A stretch of DNA of 64,000 nucleotides from a bacterium (GTDB taxonomy: Bacteria > 4484-113 > JAGGVC01): contig JABRWB010000037.1 in the NCBI GenBank assembly GCA_039961635.1, positions 19,282 to 83,281 on the forward strand, given 5' to 3'. The notes beneath the pieces are model-generated. The model did no database searches. It saw nothing but the letters and a program-made list of their open reading frames with translations, and was not told the DNA's origin. Position numbers and translations under genes: made by a program. How positions within the stretch are numbered: the stretch's first letter is position 1; each line of letters opens with the position of its first letter. Positions 24,612 through 35,028 of the stretch are shown here, in pieces.

Positions 24612-25805
24612 ATGGAAGTTACCCAAAAGCCTGACGCTTCGCTGCTTAGGCTGCGCGCGCAGCTTGAAAGCGCGGAGCGCGCGGGGCTTGCGCCGTTCGC
24701 GATGAAGTCGGGCGACACCGCGGGAAGGGAACACGAAGAGCCGCCGCCGCGCCATCGGACGCACTTCCAGCGCGACTGGCACCGGATCACGCATTGCCAG
24801 GCGTTCCGAAAGCTCGAATTCAAAACGCAGGTGTTTACCTTCGGCGAGGGCTACGAAACCGCCCGAAACCGGCTCACGCACACTCTCGAAGTCTCTCAAA
24901 TAACAACATCAATCTGCCGCGCGCTTGGATTGAACGAGGATTTGGGAACCGCTATCGCGCTTGCGCACGACCTCGGCCATCCGCCGTTCGGCCACGCAGG
25001 CGAGGACATACTTCATGAGCTTGTCCGCAGCTTCAACCACAACGTGCACGGGCTTCGCATAGTCCGGCAGCTCGAAATGCGCTATCCGGACTTTCCGGGG
25101 CTAAACCTGACGCTCGAAACATTGGAGGGGCTTGAGAAGCACGATACGGAATACGACAAAATCGCTCATCACGAGTTTTTGCCCGGCAAAATGCCGACAC
25201 TCGAAGCGCAGGCGGCGTCGGTTGCGGACTCCATCGCATATCGCAGCCACGATCTGGAAGACGGGCTTTCCTCCGGCATTTTCGGCGAAAACACGCTCGA
25301 TGCCTCCGGGCTTGAAATTTGGAAGATGCTCAAGGAAAGGCTGGCCAATACCGAAGGCGAGGTGCGCATGGCGCAACTATCGAGGCACCTGATTGACATA
25401 ATGGTTGCGGATGTGCTTGCGGAATCGTCGTCGCGGATTAGGGCGGCCGGAGCGGATTCGGTAGATGTGGTTAGGGCGTATCCCGGAGTGCTCATAGCGT
25501 TCAGCAACGAAATAAAGTCGGCCGACGCGGAGCTCGGCAAGTTCTTGTATGAGCATTTTTACAGCAACTACCGCGTTTTAAGGCTAACGAACAAAGGCAA
25601 GACCATACTTAGGAAAATGTTCGAAACGTTCGCTTCGACACCGCAATTGCTGCCGCCCAATGTATACTTGCGTTACCGGGAAGCCGGCGAAAAGCGAAAC
25701 GAGGAACCGCTTCGAGTTATCGCCGATTACCTGGCCGGCCTCACCGACAGGCAGGCGACCGACGAGTACGTTCGCCTTTTCGATGTCGGAGCGAAGTGGC
25801 AATAA
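24612..25805 (+). CDS. Deoxyguanosinetriphosphate triphosphohydrolase-like HD protein
   Basis: 397 residues. The N-terminal RTHFQRDWHRITHCQAFRKLEFKTQVF and the HD metal site (His in RLTHTLEVSQI, His-Asp in LAHDLGHPPFGHAGED, a later Asp) define the dGTPase-like HD-domain family, which cuts dNTPs to nucleoside and triphosphate and helps control dNTP pools. The helix IRQLEMRYPDFPGLNLTLETLEGLEKHDTEYD is typical. ATG 24612 with CGGAGGA six bases upstream is the start. pgk follows 48 bases after the stop, on the same strand. Confidence 0.9.
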   Translation: MEVTQKPDASLLRLRAQLESAERAGLAPFAMKSGDTAGREHEEPPPRHRTHFQRDWHRITHCQAFRKLEFKTQVFTFGEGYETARNRLTHTLEVSQITTSICRALGLNEDLGTAIALAHDLGHPPFGHAGEDILHELVRSFNHNVHGLRIVRQLEMRYPDFPGLNLTLETLEGLEKHDTEYDKIAHHEFLPGKMPTLEAQAASVADSIAYRSHDLEDGLSSGIFGENTLDASGLEIWKMLKERLANTEGEVRMAQLSRHLIDIMVADVLAESSSRIRAAGADSVDVVRAYPGVLIAFSNEIKSADAELGKFLYEHFYSNYRVLRLTNKGKTILRKMFETFASTPQLLPPNVYLRYREAGEKRNEEPLRVIADYLAGLTDRQATDEYVRLFDVGAKWQ

Positions 25806-25853
25806 CAAGTTCAAAATCGCGCCGGGCGGATTCGCGGCGCGGGAGAAAGAGAA

Positions 25854-27101
25854 ATGAAGCTTAGAAAATTTCAAGATGCACCGCTACGAGGAGCGAGGGT
25901 GCTTGTCAGGGCGGACTTCAACGTGCCGCTGAAAGACGGCCACGTGGCGGACGACACGCGGATACGCGAAAGCGTTCCGACCATCGCCACGCTTATCGAG
26001 GAAAAGGCCAAAGTGATGCTCTGCTCTCATTTGGGCAGGCCCAAAGACGGGCCGGATCCCGCGTTTTCGCTTGCTCCGGTTGCGCCCGTTCTTGAAAGAT
26101 TGCTGGACAAAGAGCTTGCCAACCGTGGAGCGCCCCCGGTTTCGGTAAGGTTCGTAAACGACTGCATCGGTTACAAGGTTATCTCCGAACTCAATTCAGT
26201 TGAATCGAACACCATACTGCTTCTCGAAAACACAAGGTTTTACCGCGAAGAGGAAAAGAACCAGCCGCTTTTTTCGATGGCGCTTGCGGCGCTGTGCAGC
26301 CATTTCGTGAACGACGCGTTTGGAAGCTGCCATCGCGCCCATTCCTCGACTGAAGGCATTGCTCATTTCCGCCCCGCGTACGCAGGTTACCTCGTGCAGC
26401 GGGAAGTGCAGTTCTTGAGCAAGGTTGCGGAAAGCCCGGACAGACCGTTCCACGTGGTACTTGGCGGCGCAAAGATAAGCGGAAAGTTGGACGTAATAGA
26501 TCGCATGATCGAGCTGGCGGACGAGATTTATATCGGCGGCGCCATGGCATTTACGTTCGCCAAGGCGCTCGGCTACGAAACGGGAAAATCGCTTGTGGAG
26601 TTCGAGCGCGTCGGCCTCGCCAAAGCGATGCTGGAAAAAGCGAATCAACTTGGCCGGACTATACACCTGCCGAAAGATATCGTGGTAACCGACGATATCG
26701 AAAAGCCTACCCGTATTGAAGCCAAACCGCTGGATGCGCTGGGCGCGACGGATATCGGCGTGGACATCGGTCCCCTCACAAGACAGGCATGCGCAAAGGG
26801 GCTAGAATCCGCCAAAACCGTTTTCTGGAACGGTCCGATGGGCGTTTTCGAAAAGCCCGCCTTCGCGGACGGTACCAATGCGATTGCATTCGCCCTTGCC
26901 GCCCTTCATGCCACAACCGTGGTCGGCGGAGGCGAAAGCGCGATGGCGGTTAAGCAATCCGGCGTTGCGGATAAAATCTCGCACATCTCCACCGGCGGCG
27001 GCGCCAGCCTGGAGTTCGTCGAAGGAAAGGAACTGCCCGGCATAAAGATCCTCGAAGAGGACAATCAAAGCAATCCGGCATACCACTTGGGAAACAGATA
27101 A
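25854..27101 (+). CDS. pgk: Phosphoglycerate kinase
   Basis: 415 residues, the normal length. [27 protein letters not shown] and [14 protein letters not shown] belong to the 3-phosphoglycerate domain. [27 protein letters not shown] and the ATP-binding [34 protein letters not shown] are in the second domain. The enzyme transfers the phosphate of 1,3-bisphosphoglycerate to ADP in glycolysis. GAGAAAGAGAA before ATG 25854 is a moderate ribosome site. Enolase and pyruvate phosphate dikinase lie just beyond on the other strand, so lower glycolysis is grouped here. Confidence 0.97.
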   Translation: MKLRKFQDAPLRGARVLVRADFNVPLKDGHVADDTRIRESVPTIATLIEEKAKVMLCSHLGRPKDGPDPAFSLAPVAPVLERLLDKELANRGAPPVSVRFVNDCIGYKVISELNSVESNTILLLENTRFYREEEKNQPLFSMALAALCSHFVNDAFGSCHRAHSSTEGIAHFRPAYAGYLVQREVQFLSKVAESPDRPFHVVLGGAKISGKLDVIDRMIELADEIYIGGAMAFTFAKALGYETGKSLVEFERVGLAKAMLEKANQLGRTIHLPKDIVVTDDIEKPTRIEAKPLDALGATDIGVDIGPLTRQACAKGLESAKTVFWNGPMGVFEKPAFADGTNAIAFALAALHATTVVGGGESAMAVKQSGVADKISHISTGGGASLEFVEGKELPGIKILEEDNQSNPAYHLGNR

Positions 27102-27269
27102 CAGCGGCATTTGATTGTTGCGCTGAAGCGGCAATACCGATGTTAATCAAAGCCTAACCGAAGCCGCAAACAGGACTGACAACGCTCATTCAGAATTCCG
27201 GCGTCGCCAAACGGAATGTATTGCGGCAATCCGAATGGCGCGAATCAACCAACTCATAAGGAGATTCGA

Positions 27270-27431
27270 ATGCGCCTAATAATTGGAATTACAGTCCTGG
27301 TATTCGCTGTTTCGCTTGCAGCTGCATCTTGCACGAGCGCAATCGGGACCGACCGGCCCCAGCCCGCACATTCCGCGGAAGAAATAGACGTTCCGGGCGG
27401 GCACAATCAGGGCGGCGGAGCAACGCTGTAA
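27270..27431 (+). CDS. Very small lipoprotein
   Basis: 53 residues. ATG 27270 is preceded by AAGGAG with 6 bases. The signal peptide MRLIIGITVLVFAVSLAAASC ends in the lipobox AASC, leaving a mature peptide of about 33 residues (TSAIGTDRPQPAHSAEEID and a Gly-rich HNQGGG tail). No domain is recognisable. It resembles small entericidin-like or spacer lipoproteins only in general form. The 168 bases between pgk and this gene show nothing else convincing. Confidence 0.6.
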   Translation: MRLIIGITVLVFAVSLAAASCTSAIGTDRPQPAHSAEEIDVPGGHNQGGGATL

Positions 27432-27462
27432 ACATTCGTCGGCGCAAGAGTGTTGGCCGATG

Positions 27463-27492
27463 TTGACAACTTGCATGAAACCTGGGTATAAT
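27463..27492 (+). promoter_or_regulatory. Strong sigma-70-type promoter for a small RNA
   Basis: TTGACA (27463-27468), 18-base spacer, TATAAT (27487-27492). This is one of the two best promoter matches in the window, and no protein gene lies between it and the terminator at 27627-27658. Confidence 0.7.
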
Positions 27493-27497
27493 TGCCT

Positions 27498-27658
27498 CCA
27501 GCTCATAAAGGAGGTGATCCAGTAGATGCATGACTGTACGAGCGAGGTGGGCGAGGCCTAGTCAGGCTGAGCCTCGGCCCGCAGTGCTGGGTCACCTGCC
27601 GGGCTAATCCAACTCGACCCACCTAGGGGACGCCGAAAGGCGTCCCTATTTTTTTTTT
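27498..27658 (+). ncRNA. Free-standing structured small RNA, about 155 nt, unknown class
   Basis: The segment has its own promoter and ends in a strong intrinsic terminator. It opens with AAAGGAGGTGATCCAG (27507-27522), which is the exact complement of the usual 16S rRNA 3' end. Part of this, AGGTGATCCAG (27512-27522), can pair along 11 positions (one G-U) with CTGGGTCACCT (27587-27597). Inside that helix GGGCGAGGC (27549-27557) can pair with GCCTCGGCCC (27571-27580). AGGTGGG (27545-27551) can alternatively pair with CCCACCT (27618-27624), suggesting a pseudoknot or a switch. Two tiny frames (ATG 27526, 11 codons; ATG 27530, 26 codons) lie inside but look unlike proteins. It is not RNase P, tmRNA or SRP RNA as far as signature motifs show. 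Confidence 0.6.
27627..27658 (+). terminator. Intrinsic terminator of the small RNA
   Basis: GGGACGCC-GAAA-GGCGTCCC (27627-27646), a perfect 8-bp stem with a GNRA-type loop, then TA and a run of ten T (27649-27658). Confidence 0.9.
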
Positions 27659-27660
27659 CT

Positions 27661-29017
<1,357 letters not shown>

Positions 29018-29027
29018 TAAAGCGCGC

Positions 29028-31679
29028 CTATTTATACCCCATATCCCGCAGGACGGCTTGGGCAGCCGCCAATCTTGCCGTCGGCACTCTATATGGGCTG
29101 CATGAAACGTAATCCATCCCGACGCGATGGCAAAATTCTACCGTAGCGGGATTGCCGCCATGCTCGCCGCAGATGCCGACCTTAAGCGTGGGGCGCGTCT
29201 GCCTGCCCAGCTCGATCGACATCTTCACCAGCTTGCCGACCCCGGCGAAATCAAGCTCCGCGAACGGATTGACGGGGTAAAGCCCCATATCCACGTACAG
29301 CCTTAAAAACTTCTCCTCGGCATCGTCGCGGCTGATACCCAGCGTCATCTGCGTCAAGTCGTTGGTTCCAAAGCTGAAAAACTCCGCGGACCTTGCGATT
29401 TCGTCCGAGGTCAGAGCCGCGCGCGGCACTTCGATCATCGTGCCGAACAGGTAATCAATGCGCCTTCCCTTTTCCTTCATGACGGCCTCGGCAACCGCCC
29501 GCAGGTCTTTCTCGACGCGTTCAAGTTCGCTTATGCTCCCGATTAGCGGGATCATTATCTCTACGCGTGTTGATTGTCCTTTCTTTTCCACTTCGATCGC
29601 GGCTTCGATTATGGCCCGCACCTGCATCCGGTTGATTTCCGGATAGATTATTCCCAGCCGGCAACCGCGGAATCCCAGCATCGGATTCGCCTCGTGCATG
29701 GACTTCACCCGCGCGCGAAGGTGCGATTCTTTTGCCGCGCGCTCGGATTTATCCATAATGCCCGCGGTGAAATTCTTTATTACTTTTTCGAGCGCGGCTT
29801 CCTCGCTCGGCAGGAACTCGTGAAGCGGCGGATCCAAAAGCCGGATCGTCACAGGATAGCCCTTCATCGCCTTGAATATGCCCATGAAATCATCGCGCTG
29901 GTATTCGAGCAGTTTCGCCAACCACTTTTCGCGCTCTTCCGGCGTGTCCGAAAGGATCATCGACTGGACAAACGGGATGCGCTCCTCGTCAAAGAACATA
30001 TGCTCGGTGCGGCATAGTCCTATGCCTTCCGCGCCGAACTCGATCGCCTGCGTCGCGTCTTTGGGCGTGTCCGCGTTCGTACGGATTTTTATCTTGCGCT
30101 CCGCGTCCGCCCAGGACAGAAATTCTTTGAATTCGCTCCCGATGCCCGCGGGAATCACCGCTACTTCGCCGGCAAAAACCTTTCCCGTCGTCCCGTCAAT
30201 CGTCAGAGTATCTTTATCCGTAAGCGTGTGGTTTGCGACGTAAACCTTGCGCGCTTGTTCATCGATTTTGATATCCCCGCAGCCCGCGACGCACGGCTTG
30301 CCCATCCCCCCGGCTACGACCGCTGCATGGCTTGTTTTGCCTCCGCGCGACGTAAGGATTCCCTGCGCCGCCGCCATTCCGTGGATATCCTCCGGCGTCG
30401 TTTCCGCCCGCACGAGGATTATCTTTTCGCCTTTCCCCGCCCGTTCGACGGCCTCGTCCGCGGTGAACGCGATTTTGCCTTTCGCCGCGCCGGGACTTGC
30501 ATCCACGCCCGATGCCACAGGCCGCGGATTTTTCGAGTAGTCGATCTGCGGCAGCAGCATTGTGCGCATGACTTCCGCATCGACGCGCATCAGCGCCTCG
30601 CGCCTGGTGATGAGTCCTTCGCGCACCATGTCCACCGCGATTTTGACCGCCGCAAGCGGGCTGCGCTTGCCGCTACGCGTCTGCAGTATGTAAAGCTTCC
30701 CGCGCTCGATCGTGAATTCCAGATCCTGCATGTCGCGGTAGTGCTTCTCAAGCTTCTTCGCTATCTCCTCAAGCTGCTTCGCCTGCTTCGGAAAAACCTC
30801 GCGCAGCTTGCTGATGTTTATCGGCGTGCGGATGCCCGCGACCACGTCCTCGCCCTGCGCATTCACCAGGAAATCGCCGAAAAGCCCCTTGTCGCCGGTG
30901 TTCTTGTTGCGGCTGAACGCGACTCCGGTTCCGCAGTCGTCTCCCATGTTTCCGAACACCATCGCCTGCACGTTGACCGCGGTGCCGAGATCGTGCGGGA
31001 TGCGGTTCAGCTTGCGGTACGCGATCGCGCGCGGGCTGTTCCAGCTTCGGAAGACCGCGATTATCGCCATTTCGAGCTGCTCGAACGGGTCTTCCGGAAT
31101 CGCCGCGCCGTGATTTGCAAGAGCATCACGATACTGCTCTATCAGCTTCGAAAGATGCTCCGCCGTCAGCTCGTGGTCGAAATGGAGCTTGTGCTTCTCC
31201 TTCATCGCCTCGATCAGGTCGTCGAAAATCCGGACGTGGATTCCCAGCACGACGTCGGAGAAAATCTGAATGAACCTACGCTGCGAGTCCAGGACGAACC
31301 GTTTGTTGCCGGTTTCCGCGGCCAGCGCCTCGACGGTCTTCGAATTCAGTCCGAGATTCAGAATCGTATCCATCATCCCCGGCATGCTGAACTTCGCTCC
31401 GCTGCGCACGCTTACCAGAAGCGGATTCTTCGAGCCGCCGAATACGCGTCCGGTCTTTTGCTCAAGTTCGTTGACGCGTTCCTTTACTTCATCAATCAAC
31501 CCTTCCGGGCACACTTCGCCGCCTCGGTAATATTCCCTGCAGCAGTCGGTGGTGATAATGAATCCCGGCGGGATAGGCAGCCCAAGCGCCACCATCGACG
31601 CAAGGTTCGCGCCCTTGCCGCCGAACTTGTCCTTGTTCGTGCCTTCCGCATCCTCGAATAGATACGCCCAGCGAGCCAT
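29028..31679 (-). CDS. ppdK: Pyruvate, phosphate dikinase
   Basis: 883 residues, full length. The N-terminal ATP-grasp part shows FGGKGANLASMVALGLPIPPGFIITTDCC and GDDCGTGVAFSRN. The swivelling phosphohistidine domain has ILTSRGGKTSHAAVVAGGMGKPCVAGC with the catalytic His. The C-terminal PEP barrel carries GAEGIGLCRTEHMFF, NPMLGFRGCRLGI and the CGEHGGNPATVEFCHRVGMDYVSCSPYRVPTARLAAAQA end with the catalytic Cys. It interconverts pyruvate + ATP + Pi and PEP + AMP + PPi, so it can act in glycolysis or gluconeogenesis. GGAGGACTTC precedes ATG 31679. eno lies downstream with 92 bases between. Confidence 0.97.
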   Translation of the reverse strand: MARWAYLFEDAEGTNKDKFGGKGANLASMVALGLPIPPGFIITTDCCREYYRGGEVCPEGLIDEVKERVNELEQKTGRVFGGSKNPLLVSVRSGAKFSMPGMMDTILNLGLNSKTVEALAAETGNKRFVLDSQRRFIQIFSDVVLGIHVRIFDDLIEAMKEKHKLHFDHELTAEHLSKLIEQYRDALANHGAAIPEDPFEQLEMAIIAVFRSWNSPRAIAYRKLNRIPHDLGTAVNVQAMVFGNMGDDCGTGVAFSRNKNTGDKGLFGDFLVNAQGEDVVAGIRTPINISKLREVFPKQAKQLEEIAKKLEKHYRDMQDLEFTIERGKLYILQTRSGKRSPLAAVKIAVDMVREGLITRREALMRVDAEVMRTMLLPQIDYSKNPRPVASGVDASPGAAKGKIAFTADEAVERAGKGEKIILVRAETTPEDIHGMAAAQGILTSRGGKTSHAAVVAGGMGKPCVAGCGDIKIDEQARKVYVANHTLTDKDTLTIDGTTGKVFAGEVAVIPAGIGSEFKEFLSWADAERKIKIRTNADTPKDATQAIEFGAEGIGLCRTEHMFFDEERIPFVQSMILSDTPEEREKWLAKLLEYQRDDFMGIFKAMKGYPVTIRLLDPPLHEFLPSEEAALEKVIKNFTAGIMDKSERAAKESHLRARVKSMHEANPMLGFRGCRLGIIYPEINRMQVRAIIEAAIEVEKKGQSTRVEIMIPLIGSISELERVEKDLRAVAEAVMKEKGRRIDYLFGTMIEVPRAALTSDEIARSAEFFSFGTNDLTQMTLGISRDDAEEKFLRLYVDMGLYPVNPFAELDFAGVGKLVKMSIELGRQTRPTLKVGICGEHGGNPATVEFCHRVGMDYVSCSPYRVPTARLAAAQAVLRDMGYK

Positions 31680-31789
31680 GAAGTCCTCCGAAGTAAGACA
31701 GTCGCTGGCATATTAACATCAGCTTCCGGAGAGCCGGCGCGCATAAGCGTCATTTAGCCAAATACAAGTTGTTTGCTAAATCTATCCTA

Positions 31790-31805
31790 AAGCCGCCGTC
31801 GGCTT
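31790..31805 (-). terminator. Weak hairpin after the His/Gly-tailed SurA-like gene
   Basis: AAGCCG-CCGT-CGGCTT lies directly after the stop codon at 31807. On the minus strand it is followed by TTTAGG only, so termination is uncertain. Confidence 0.35.
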
Positions 31806-31806
31806 G

Positions 31807-32757
31807 TCAAGCGCCCGAGCCTTTCCCGGATTTTCCGTCCGCAGGAGGATGACCGGGGGGCATTCCGCCGTGCGGATTCGCCATTCCCCCGCCGCCGTGC
31901 GGGTCAGGCATTCCGCCGCCGCCGTGAGCGGACATCGGTCCGCCGCCGTGCGGATTCGGTTTCGGCGGCTCGGACTTTGCGTACTCCTCGATTGCGCCTT
32001 CCAAATCAGGGGACAGGATTTTGACCTCTGCCGCCAACAACGCTTCGTCAATGAACTTGTCGAATTTCACAAGCCGCTTTTGCATCAACTCCCGCTCGAT
32101 GAATTCCTCTTCACTGCCAGCGGGAAGAAACGCGGGCTTGCCGGCGTCTCTTGACGCCTCGTATTCCTTCATCAATTGAGCGAACTGAAGCTTAAGCGCG
32201 GCCTCGTCCACGGTGACGTCGGCGCCGACCTTTTCGATCAAGGCGACTTTATTCAAGTCGCTTTTTTTCCACTTTTTAAATTCCTCGATCGAGCCTATTC
32301 CATGAGCCATTCCCATGCTCCCGAGGGCAGCCAAAAGCTCCTCCTCGCCGCCGAATTTGCCGATAATCTGCTTAACTTCAGCATCTACTTGTTCGTCCGT
32401 TGATTCAACGCCAAGTTTTTTGGCCTGGACGTCTATGACTACGCCCACGACCATCTTGGCGAACTGCTCGCGGCGGGTTTGAACTTTCATTTCTTCGGTC
32501 ACGGTCATCCCGGCGTTGGCCAGGTCATTCAGCTCGCGTTCGGTTCTCGCATCCAATTCGCCGGAAAGGATTTGAATTCCTTCTACCACCGCGACGGGCT
32601 TGCCCTTTTGCTTGCTGACCGCACCTGTTCCTCCACGGAGCATTGAGTCAGGACTTGTCGCCGATTCGTTTTTTCCGGCCGGATACAACAGGTACGCGAC
32701 AAACGCCACCGCCACAACCGCAACTATGGCGAATACCAAGGACTTGCTTTTTTTCAT
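31807..32757 (-). CDS. SurA-like periplasmic chaperone with His/Gly-rich tail
   Basis: 316 residues. One N-terminal membrane helix (LVFAIVAVVAVAFVAYLLYPAG) anchors a SurA-N/trigger-like helical domain: KPVAVVEGIQILSGELDARTERELNDL, then the long helical stretch to about 250 with EEEFIERELMQKRLVKFDKFIDEALLAAEVKILSPDLEGAIEEYAK. There is no parvulin (rotamase) domain. The last 45 residues are an unusual tail of repeated PHGGG and GGM units with about seven His, which looks like a metal-binding or low-complexity tether. ATG 32757 is preceded by GGAGGCGAA. It follows a similar SurA-like lipoprotein gene on the same strand (109 bases), so they probably act together in envelope protein folding. Confidence 0.7.
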   Translation of the reverse strand: MKKSKSLVFAIVAVVAVAFVAYLLYPAGKNESATSPDSMLRGGTGAVSKQKGKPVAVVEGIQILSGELDARTERELNDLANAGMTVTEEMKVQTRREQFAKMVVGVVIDVQAKKLGVESTDEQVDAEVKQIIGKFGGEEELLAALGSMGMAHGIGSIEEFKKWKKSDLNKVALIEKVGADVTVDEAALKLQFAQLMKEYEASRDAGKPAFLPAGSEEEFIERELMQKRLVKFDKFIDEALLAAEVKILSPDLEGAIEEYAKSEPPKPNPHGGGPMSAHGGGGMPDPHGGGGMANPHGGMPPGHPPADGKSGKGSGA

Positions 32758-32866
32758 TTCGCCTCCATTCCGGGGATTTGCATTCCGCAATCCGGACTGT
32801 TGCCGCTGGAATACAGATTGGCCGTTCGCCCGGCTAAGTCGAAAGCAAAAGGCTTAATTCCCCAAT

Positions 32867-33706
32867 CTAGCCCTCCGGCTGCTTTTCATCGGCGGCCTCG
32901 GTATCTCCGCCGGCTTCCGAGTCCGCCTTGGCCGATTCGTCCGCGGATTCGCCTTCCGATTGTTGCTTGTCCGAATCGGAATCCTCGGCAGCCGCGGGCG
33001 GCGGCGGCGGCGGCGTTTCCTCTTCTCCGGTATAACGCGTCCAGTTGAATTTCAAATTTTGGAAAGGACCCATCAGCTTGATCTTGCCCTTGTACTCGAG
33101 GACGATTTCCTTGATCACGGTCTGGCCTTCCGTACTGGCACGCTCGTCGAAAAGCATATTCCTCGCGGTTTCCTTGACGTCTTCGAAAGTCAGCTTTTCG
33201 GTCTCTTCCTGGGTCAGCCTCGCGTTGGCGCCATGCTTTTGAATAACCATCTGGTGCTGCGTATCGAAGTAATCCCGCAAATCCTCGTCTGAAATTACAA
33301 TCCTGTCCCTGAGCAGCTTCTCCATCGCGAAGCTGATTGTCATTTGCCTTTTTACGTCCTCTTCGGTTTGCCCCATCATCTTGAGCTGTTGTTCAAATTC
33401 CTCCGGAGTTCCGAATCGCGCTTTAAGCTTCTTTAGCCCTTCATCGTAATCCTCCTGAGTAAGCGCTTTATGCTCTCTTGCAAGCTTGTCCTTGAGCATA
33501 TACTCGAAAACCTTCTGCTGCACTGCATCCCTGAAGCCTTGGTCTTCCACCAGGTCTCCAATCTTGAGCTGGCTATCCCCCACGATAGCAACAAGCTCCG
33601 GATTGCTTCCGGTGAGGCCGGACGAGCCGCCGGTTGACGGGCCGTTGCAAGAAGCGATAGCAGCAGCCGAAATGAAAATCGTCAAAATCAAAATCTTGCG
33701 ATACAC
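32867..33706 (-). CDS. SurA-like lipoprotein chaperone
   Basis: 279 residues. A short lipoprotein signal ends at IASC (Cys 20). The helical domain has the SurA-N pattern: LVAIVGDSQLKIGDLVEDQGFRDAVQQKVFEYMLKDKLAREH, then FGTPEEFEQQLKMMGQTEEDVKRQMTISFAMEKLLRDRI and ISDEDLRDYFDTQHQ, the usual entry to a parvulin domain, which is missing or degenerate. The C-terminus is a Pro run followed by an acidic Asp/Glu/Ser tail. The start is GTG 33706, with GAGAGGA six bases upstream; an extended -10 (TGA-TATGAT, 33738-33743) precedes it. It is divergent from the csaB-like gene. Confidence 0.72.
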   Translation of the reverse strand: MYRKILILTIFISAAAIASCNGPSTGGSSGLTGSNPELVAIVGDSQLKIGDLVEDQGFRDAVQQKVFEYMLKDKLAREHKALTQEDYDEGLKKLKARFGTPEEFEQQLKMMGQTEEDVKRQMTISFAMEKLLRDRIVISDEDLRDYFDTQHQMVIQKHGANARLTQEETEKLTFEDVKETARNMLFDERASTEGQTVIKEIVLEYKGKIKLMGPFQNLKFNWTRYTGEEETPPPPPPAAAEDSDSDKQQSEGESADESAKADSEAGGDTEAADEKQPEG

Positions 33707-33806
33707 GCGGTTCCTCTCAAAACTGAAATGAACATAAATCATATCACAGGCCCAAGTTCCAATTCCACCAAGTCTGGAATTGCGGGAGGCATCCTTGTTT
33801 ATGCCA

Positions 33807-33812
33807 TATAAT
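33807..33812 (+). promoter_or_regulatory. -10 box, leaderless type, of the csaB-like gene
   Basis: TATAAT, 6 bases, GTG 33819. An in-frame ATG at 33801 and a TTG at 33780 lie upstream of or inside the promoter and are therefore unlikely starts. Confidence 0.55.
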
Positions 33813-33818
33813 CCACAC

Positions 33819-34901
33819 GTGCGCAAAGTGCTTTTGTTCGGCTACTTCGGCGAAGACAATTACGGAGACGACTTGTTGCTCTGGTCGGCCGCCCTCGGTT
33901 TGGCAAAGCATATCGAAACCGGAAAAGCCGAATTGTCCGTGCTTTCCACAAAGCCATATCCAAAGTTTCCGGTTCCGGCGACATTCATACCGCGGCTCAA
34001 GCTTTCCGAGGTCAATAAAGCCGTACGGCAGTCGGATATTGTATGCGCCCCCGGAGGAGGATTGTTGCAGGATTCCACCAGCCTGAAAAGCCTCTTATAC
34101 TATTTGAACATCGTCAGGCTGGCGCAATTGCTGGGAAAGCCCGTGCTTTTGCTGGCGCAGGGGATAGGCCCGATTAAAAGCCAAATCGGGAGGCTCGCGT
34201 GTTCGCGCATTTTGCGGCGCGCTTATCGGATATCGGTAAGGGATGAAGCCAGCAAAGAATTGCTTGCATCCTTGTTGGGTCCGAAAGCCAAAATCGAGGT
34301 TACCGCGGATTTCGCCTTCTCGCTCGGCTCCGCGCTCCGCCCCGATGAAAGAGGTCAAATCGCACGCGGCGCCAAACAAGAACCGGTGATACTTGTCTGC
34401 CCGAGGGAAACAGGCAATCCGGAAATCCAACTGACGCAGCTATCCACGGCGTTGATTTACGCGGGAAACTTATTCGAAACCGGGAAGCCGATATACCGGT
34501 TTTTCGCCATGCACAAGGGACGTGATTCCGAGCTTTGCAGAAAGCTGATAAGCCGGGTCGGCGGGGAAATGATAACCGCTGAAACAGATAATCCGCTTTC
34601 CGCGTTCGCCGCATTTGACGGAGCCGCAGCGGTGCTTTCCTTCCGACTCCATGGATGCGTGGTTTCCGCTCTAAGAGCAAAGCCGTTTGTTGCGATCAGC
34701 TACGATCCCAAGGTGGAATCCTTCGCCAATTCATTCAACAAACAGTGCTTTCAAAGCGATGGCTTTGATCCTAAAGCGGTCGGCAGGGCGATCGCCGACT
34801 CCGCGAATTCGATTTCAACCGAATACGGCGGCTCCGCGCTTGAAAATGCAATCACTGCATCGAAATCGGATACGCGTGCGCTGGTTGAAATGCTCGACTA
34901 A
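33819..34901 (+). CDS. csaB: Polysaccharide pyruvyl transferase (CsaB-like)
   Basis: 360 residues from GTG 33819. VLLFGYFGEDNYGDDLLLWSAALGL is the diagnostic start of CsaB/WcaK pyruvyl transferases (GYYGxxNxGDE pattern). ICAPGGGLLQD-type and LLAQGIGPIKSQIGR motifs follow (here VCAPGGGLLQDSTS), then ISVRDEASKELL and, near the end, VLSFRLHGCVVSALRAKPFVAISYDPKV with the conserved His. Such enzymes add pyruvate ketals from PEP to cell-wall polysaccharides; in Gram-positives this makes the ligand of SLH domains. No SLH protein is in the window. It stands alone, divergent from the SurA-like lipoprotein gene. Confidence 0.85.
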   Translation: MRKVLLFGYFGEDNYGDDLLLWSAALGLAKHIETGKAELSVLSTKPYPKFPVPATFIPRLKLSEVNKAVRQSDIVCAPGGGLLQDSTSLKSLLYYLNIVRLAQLLGKPVLLLAQGIGPIKSQIGRLACSRILRRAYRISVRDEASKELLASLLGPKAKIEVTADFAFSLGSALRPDERGQIARGAKQEPVILVCPRETGNPEIQLTQLSTALIYAGNLFETGKPIYRFFAMHKGRDSELCRKLISRVGGEMITAETDNPLSAFAAFDGAAAVLSFRLHGCVVSALRAKPFVAISYDPKVESFANSFNKQCFQSDGFDPKAVGRAIADSANSISTEYGGSALENAITASKSDTRALVEMLD

Positions 34902-35028
34902 CCTCGATTCCGTCATCGCAATTGCATACTTGTTTTATTTTTGGCTTTTGATATCCAATTCACAAGCCGGATATTTGACGCCCAAACAAGAGCCTGATTG
35001 ACGTTCAACGCAGGCAAGGATAAGATTA

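Noticed and set aside
30228-31661. 477-codon open frame antisense to ppdK
   Set aside because: Mirror of the codon bias of ppdK; no family resemblance.
31840-31970. GC-rich near-repeats that look like a short tandem repeat array
   Set aside because: They simply encode the PHGGG tail of the SurA-like protein.
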